Below are positions 57,890 through 64,000 of a stretch of 64,000 nucleotides of DNA, piece by piece (the stretch's first letter is position 1; every line of letters starts with the position of its first letter). Origin of the DNA: Acestrorhynchus altus. Taxonomy: Eukaryota; Chordata; Actinopteri; Characiformes; Acestrorhynchidae. The notes beneath the pieces were generated by a model. It did not search any database. It saw only the letters and a list, made by a program, of their open reading frames with translations, and was not told where the DNA came from. Where the stretch lies: assembly GCA_034509495.1 (NCBI GenBank), contig CM067523.1, positions 19,060,879 to 19,124,878 of the forward strand. The letters are read 5' to 3'. A program made the translations under genes and the position numbers.

Positions 57890-58115
57890 AGTGCCCGTCA
57901 GCCGGAGTGGTTGAAGTCGCTGCATTCAGCTCGTAATGTCCTGTGGAGGCACTGGTTTGAGTCCCGCCGGGTAATCGATCACTAGGGTCTGTGTTCGATA
58001 ACTGCTGCCCTTGACAAAGGCCCTTAACCCTCTCTACTCCAGAGATGCTATAGGATGGTGGACCCTGCACTCTGCATTTGGGTTTCTGAGCTGGAATATG
58101 CACAGAGAGCAGCTG
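57890..58115 (+). mobile_element. tRNA-derived SINE
   Basis: The head GTCAGCCGGAGTGGTTGAAG resembles the 5' part of a Ser/Leu-type tRNA, with B box GGTTTGAGTCCC at 57953. The body contains CCTTAACCCTCTCTACTCCA, as in the 22400 element. It is too diverged to be a working tRNA gene. Confidence 0.65.
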
Positions 58116-58359
58116 TCGTTAAAGAAAAACAATTATAAAGAAGCAGGATATTCTTATTGTATTCATAGAACATAAAAATCATCCAAATCAGCCTTATTGA
58201 CAAGAGTTTGATGATTTGAGCTGTTAATTTTGAGCTTATATACAGACTGTTGAATGACTGACATTTGATCGTTGATATTTGCTCTTTCAGAAGCTCCGCC
58301 CCCATATTTCTGCATATGCAATGAATCATAAGCTCCTATATTCATACCCATCTATTCAC

Positions 58360-58502
58360 AGCTGTAAATTGTGTATTATTACTATTATTTATTGTTATTG
58401 TGTTCTATTTTTTATTGTATTTCCTTAACACATCTCTCCTATATTTATTATATACTGGACTATATACACCTCATGGACGTGAATGACAATAAATCTCCTT
58501 GA
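58360..58502 (+). mobile_element. LINE-like 3' tail
   Basis: It has an AT-rich body with TATTATTACTATTATTTATT and a terminal GAATGACAATAAATCTCCTT followed by GAATCCTTGA, the common form of fish LINE 3' ends. No ORF part remains. Confidence 0.5.
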
Positions 58503-58774
58503 ATCCTTGACAAGCTAAGGAAAGTTTTTGAAGGCGCAACTTTTTCCTTTTCGGCAGTTTCTCCGTCGTCTGTATCTGTTTGTTATGCATTTTTTCTTCC
58601 ACGTAAGCTGTCCCTCCTTTTCCATATGTGCCTGAGCAGGAACACCCACACTTTTTCCAGTGTGCAAACACTGTGAATTTACTGGTGAGTTTCACAGTGT
58701 GGATGGGTTAAATGGAGAGGATGAATTCCCCTGTGATCAAGCACAGTGGATCTAAATGCATGCTTACATAAAAG

Positions 58775-58831
58775 AAAAAAATAAAATAAAATAAAATAAA
58801 ATAAAATAAAATAAAATAAAATAAAATAAAT
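58775..58831. repeat. (AAAAT)n microsatellite
   Basis: About eleven AAAAT units with a few AAAT at the end. Confidence 0.96.
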
Positions 58832-59290
58832 AAATACATGCAAACATATTTTGTTGAATGGGGAGGCAATGCCACTTTATTATAGCTAAACGTATATTGC
58901 CTAGCAACAGCACTCATTGGTAACGGACTACATTGTGTGTCGGAGGTATGGTTTATTGTGGTTGTTTTGGAGTTAAACATTGGTGTGTTGTATTATACTT
59001 TATGATGACCACCATTTGATAAAAGTAAGAAGCAACTCAAAACCATTGCTCTGATTTAAAGATTTTAAAGCCCTTCCATGGACCGTCTGAACGCGCTCTG
59101 CCAGGTTTCAGCACAGAGACACATGGGCTCATTAACTTTACTAATGCTAACTCAAATACCGTCTGATACCGTGATTTATTTCTAATGTATTTTAATACTG
59201 AATTTCATTAATATCACACAGTCCTACATTTAAACACTTTTTAAATGCGTTTCACTGGGATACACTATATAGTGTATGCATATTTGTGTA

Positions 59291-59292
<2 letters not shown>

Positions 59293-59332
<40 letters not shown>

Positions 59333-59410
59333 TGTCTATATAAGTGTATGTATGTGTATGAGTGTGTATGTATGTGGTTGTGTGTGTATGAGTGTGCATG
59401 TGTGTGTGTG
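59293..59410. repeat. (GT)n and TATG-type microsatellite
   Basis: A pure GT run to 59331, then GTATGTATGTGTATGAGTG variants. Confidence 0.95.
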
Positions 59411-61929
59411 TGAGGGTGTTTAGGGGGCAAGGCTGCAAGAATGAACTCTCAAAAGCCATTAAAAAGCTTAGCCATAATTATGAACTACAAGGACATGATT
59501 TTGCTGGTGCCTGTGTATGGTAATATTTCTCATTACTCATCCGAGTCGCTGCCTTGCCGCAGTGTTTATGCATGCAGGCAGAAAGGCAGGCGTATTAATA
59601 ACAATAAAGATCCTTCAAGCCCTGATATTGCTGCCTTTTGTTTGTGGGTGTTTAATTTGCTCATATTATGTCTTTTATTTATTTCCTTTAGCACCCTGTG
59701 CAGATTCGTTCGGGCGTCGTCGGGGGAAAACGGCGTCAGCACAGATTTGATATCGGTACGTTCTGAGCAGAGAAAGAAAGCAAGTTAATGATAATGAAGA
59801 CATTTGTGTAAATATGAAGTCTATCATTCAGCTCCCTCCGTTTGCTTTAATGATAAGAGGGGATTTAAAGTGAATTAAAGAATATTTGAGAGTAATTTTT
59901 GGTGAAATGAGGGGAAGAAAGATGCCGCAGCTGAAGGGGAATACGTGTAATCATTGCACTTAATGAATAAAACATGAGTTCGTTTAAAAATAATGTCAAT
60001 ATTCACAAGGAAAGGAAAACTCTTCTCGGTTAATCTTTGGGACAACTTCCAAGATGACGCTCAACAATGGGAGGAAATCTCCCACCATCGAGGTCCATTA
60101 TTTTCCCACTTTCCTTTTTTGAAACACATCAATAACATCGTAATTATGTCTTGGGTTATTACACTATTCTAATTACCACTCCAGAGCTTTGCTATGTGTT
60201 CAAGAATCTTAACGACTGGGTTGTTAAAAAAAAAAAAACCCACTCGTTGAAGACATCTGCATCTCTCTCTGAGCATCTCAATAAGCCGCAAGACGTTTCA
60301 TTCGTAATTAAAATGCACGGGGGTTAATAAAAGGCCTGTGTCTTCCCTTTTGTCCTGCCAAATATTTCTGTCACTCTGGAGGATGAGACGGCACGCTTCC
60401 CTTTTTAAACCCCTCTGTCACAAAGCACTGAAGGGGCTTCAGCTGCCAGAAGCCTTTCACCCCTCTGGAAGAAAAAAAAAAACCCTTTCATTTCCTGGAA
60501 AACGGAGGAGTAGCCGTGGTTTTCAGACGGCCCCGGTCCCGAAGGAGGAAGCAGGAAGCTGCGGCGTCTGGAATTGATTTGAGGGAAAGGAAAAATAAAA
60601 TGCTTGAGATTCTTAAGGTTAGGGGACAGAAGACAAATGGCTAAAGATCCTGAAGACCCGCTAGGGGGGAGGCTCTTACAGAGGAACCTAAAACCACACT
60701 CTGAGAAGTAAAGATGTTCTTTGTGATGCTGTAGAAGCAAGATTGAGTAGAGTCCTATAAATCCAGTGCCAGGAAACGTGTGGATACTGACACCTCACTG
60801 ACTCACTTTGATGTCTTTACACAGTAACATTACATGTTCTTTATAACGGGATATATTCTGCTTAGCTGGACACTACAATGACCATCCAATGACTTGACTG
60901 ACGATGGTATTTACAATAATAAGTTGTTTGAAGTAAACAAGATAAACAAGTAAACAAAAATAAACAAGAGAGATCGGTGTCCGGCCCTTTCGCCCTCTAA
61001 GCAGCCCACACCCTCAACGGCCCACCGGATTCCCAGTTTTACTGACGTTCCGACGTGGGCCACATTTGGGCCAAACATTCATTGGATCCTGTTGGAGAAC
61101 ATTTGCATCTCTAGAGTGAGAAACAATGATCTACAGTCAAGCAGTCCAAGAGCTGAATCGACTGAAACCCAGAAAAGAAAGGAAGGATCTCAAAGGTAAT
61201 GACTCAAACAGAACTCTGGAAGTTGATATGCTGGACTGGAATCATATGACAGTATTGTTTAAAAATACAAGGCCGTAACAACTTTAAACGGAACCAAACA
61301 AATGGGCCTTGCTTTCCGATTCGGAGCTTTTTATGGTTGGATGGGAAAGTTGATGTGAATTCAGTGGACAGTCCACATAAAGAGGTTTTGGGCTGAAAGG
61401 CAGCGAACAAAACTTCCATACCATCTCGGCTCAGCCCACAATGGAACTCTAAATATATTTCGGAGGATCTCGCTGCCGAGATTCAGGAAGGATTTCTTTA
61501 TAGCATTTGCATCTGTGAGTCGTTCCCCAGCCGGAGCTTCATGACTGACAGCTTCATTGTTTGACTTTTCTCTTTCTGCAGAGGTGATTGAAGACCAAAT
61601 GGTGCATTGATAATCATCATTTCACTCTCAATACGCCTCTCAAAGCCAAGCCTCTCCTCAGAGGAGAAGGTTAATTCACTGAATCAGTAAACAGAAAAAA
61701 AATTAAGCCCCAAAAAGCTCTTTCAGAGGCACACGGGCGAGCGACTGAAACCGATAAGGTTAGCTGGATCCACAGTGATGAAAACAGAGTGGAGCAGCGG
61801 CGCATTGTTGGAGAATTTTCTGGTGGCGTCGATAAATATATAATGGACTTGTTTTGGGACATCAGTGCACTTTCAACATCTCTCTCTCCCTGTCTGCCTT
61901 CCTCTCTCGCTTTACCTCTCATATCTCTT
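59411..61929. other. unassigned region, mostly unique
   Basis: 59530-59760 looks non-repetitive and evenly composed. 60990-61090 has GGCCCAC-type repetition. No promoter or first exon could be supported. Confidence 0.35.
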
Positions 61930-61938
61930 CTCTTTTCT

Positions 61939-61990
<52 letters not shown>

Positions 61991-62115
61991 TTCTGTCCAT
62001 CACTGTCATCTTTTCCGTTTCATGTCTCACTTCCTTCTATATTTATCTCTTTTTCCCTCCTTTCATCTCTCTCTTTATCTCTCTATCTAATCATTGTGAT
62101 TTCTCCATCCCTTCT

Positions 62116-62156
<41 letters not shown>

Positions 62157-62178
62157 TGTGATTTCTCCATCCCTTCTC

Positions 62179-62222
<44 letters not shown>
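61930..62222. repeat. CT-rich block with a duplicated unit of about 62 bp
   Basis: CATTGTGATTTCTCCATCCC at about 62092 and 62154 precedes CTTCTCC and a CT run each time. Another CT run is at 61940-61987. Confidence 0.93.
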
Positions 62223-62223
<1 letters not shown>

Positions 62224-62734
62224 CTATAAATTGAGGCTGAGTTTGGAGAGCGAGAGCGGGCGATGCTGTAGACGGGTTTCTGACAGTTGTACAGCGAGGC
62301 CTCTTCAGACTGTCTCAGCGCGTCATCGGGGAAACTCAGCACTTTAATCTGCCTTTCCAGCAGCAGCATCACGAAAAAGTGGAAAAGAGGGAAAAAAAAA
62401 AAAAAAAAACAGAGTAAAACTCACAATTTCATAGTCAATGAACTGATGTGGTTCTCAGGCAGGTGCAGCAGACCTGAAACTGTCTCCATGGTTGTTAAAC
62501 AAACACAGAAGACGTCAGGGTGATGAGCAGGAAGGAGGGAAGCAGAAGAGTAAACACCACGAGCAAAGAGAGAGCAAAGGGAAAACACACAGAATGTCAA
62601 AGGCCACTTCACTGCCTCCAATCCCCCTTATCAGCCATGAAGATATGAACTGTAAATGATTCACTCAAAGGCAGCGTTTAGAACCTTTGAAACAACCATT
62701 GCAATTTCTATCTATCATTGTTATCTCCCTTATG

Positions 62735-62860
62735 GAAATGAGCCTCAACAGGAGCATCAACATGAGCCTCAACATGAGCTTCAACATGAGCTTCTACGGA
62801 GCTTGTACAGGAGCTTGTACAGGAGCTTGTACAGGAGCTTCAACAGGAGCTTCTACATCT
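62735..62860. repeat. 12-bp minisatellite
   Basis: CATGAGCCTCAA turns into CATGAGCTTCAA and then TACAGGAGCTTG, ten or so units of 12 bp. The period keeps frames open. Confidence 0.93.
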
Positions 62861-62884
62861 CTATCTTTATAATAGAAGTCAATA

Positions 62885-63315
62885 GACAAACACATCTGTA
62901 TAGTTATCATTCAACTCAACAGTCACATCTGTATTGTTATCATGGAATTCAATATGTGATCACATCTGTATCTTTATAATAGAAGTCAATGGGTGATCAC
63001 ATCTGTATCTTTATCATACAAATAAATGGGTTATTACATCTGTATTTTTATAAGTGAAGTCATTGGACAATCACATTTGTATCATTCTAAAGAATTCAAT
63101 AGGCAGTCACATCTGTATTGTTATAAAAGAATTCAATGTGCGGTGACATCTGTATCGTCCTAATAGAATTCAATGTGCAGTCACATCTGTATTGTTGTGA
63201 TACAAGTCAGTAGGCAGTCACATCTGTATCACAATAATTGAAGTCAATGGGCAGTCACTTCTGCAGCTTTATAATCAAAGTCAATGGATGATCACATCTG
63301 TATCTTAATAATAGA
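62885..63315. repeat. minisatellite, about 38-bp unit, 11 or so copies
   Basis: CACATCTGTATCTTTATAAT followed by AGAAGTCAATGGGTGAT recurs with 33-41 bp spacing and moderate divergence. Confidence 0.92.
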
Positions 63316-64000
63316 ATTGATTTTATTAATTTTATTAATTTTATTTATTTATTTATTTACACAAAACCTATTCATGTCAAAAAGCTTCCAGTACATTCAG
63401 GAAATGGATCATATCAATGGACCATTTAGGTCACTAAATGTACATGAGTCGCAGCCAGGCCCAGCAAAAAAAGCAACCCTAAGCAGCTTCCTGAACAGTT
63501 TGGAAGAGACGTGCCTTCAGTCGTCGGAGACAATTTGAAGTTCAACCTTCCATCTTATTAGGGCTTAAAGGCCCAGGAGATGGATAAAAATAGGATACAA
63601 GGGGGCACCCAGAACTGTCCGGTCCAGGACAGATAACACACAGCTAATTCCAGCACACTCCATCACCCTTAAAAACATCTGCTGACAACCTGCCTACCAG
63701 CAGGGACCTCTTCTGAAGCAAAGTGTGAACTGCTGATTAGGTATAAATCACTCAAAATGCTAGAAAATGATGTAACAAATGACACCAACCGCCGTGTTTT
63801 GACCAACAGGGAATAAATAAAACGAAAACTCCAGCAAAAATGAGTGTGATCCCTCCCGTTTTCAATCTGTCTGTTCTGCTCGGGTGTCATTAATTAAGAA
63901 TAACTTTGCCGTCCGGGGCCTGACACGCCTGTTTGTGAATAATATTCCAATATATCATAGACTCCATAGCAGGCAGCAAGTTAATGAGTCACATTGCCGA
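63316..64000. other. unassigned window end
   Basis: After a TTTA run at 63340-63358, the sequence is unique to the window end. Nothing recognised. Confidence 0.4.

Noticed and set aside
57890..57965. Possible tRNA gene
   Set aside because: Only A- and B-box-like motifs remain, stems do not pair, and a SINE body follows.

Overview
The window is vertebrate nuclear DNA, most likely from a ray-finned fish. The evidence is large repeat-filled introns, many long CA/CT microsatellites, and several families of decayed Tc1/mariner transposons and short palindromic elements typical of teleosts. The repeat set suggests an otophysan such as a characin, catfish or knifefish, but that is inference. No bacterial, organellar or viral genes were seen.

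One protein-coding gene is supported. It is a classical type II cadherin on the minus strand, best matching cadherin-11 (cdh11, OB-cadherin). All eleven coding exons lie between 44538 (ATG) and 12462 (stop), and each junction has GT/AG signals in the correct phase. The exons join to 2400 nt, encoding 799 residues: signal peptide, propeptide with an RSKR furin site, a mature N-terminus with two conserved tryptophans, five extracellular cadherin (EC) repeats with DxNDN-type calcium linkers, one membrane helix, and a cytoplasmic tail with p120- and beta-catenin-binding motifs. The initiator exon also carries 175 nt of 5' UTR with a 7-codon upstream ORF. The first, non-coding exon and the promoter were not found. 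They lie somewhere in 44714-64000 or beyond.

Layout in plus coordinates: 1-11140 is 3' flank with mobile-element relics and minisatellites. 11140-12461 is the likely 3' UTR. 12462-44713 is the coding part of cdh11, with introns of 0.8 to 6.2 kb. 44714-64000 is probably intron 1 or upstream sequence, with simple repeats, a mariner relic, and a few non-repetitive AT-rich stretches that may be conserved regulatory elements.

No new gene system was found. The more interesting points are microsatellites abutting the splice sites of exons 4 and 5, an EC5 domain that departs from mammalian cadherin-11 and partly resembles cadherin-24, a 1.25-kb polypurine tract in intron 6, and several tandem arrays and hairpins. 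Family names for cadherins and transposons come from recalled sequence features, not from a search.
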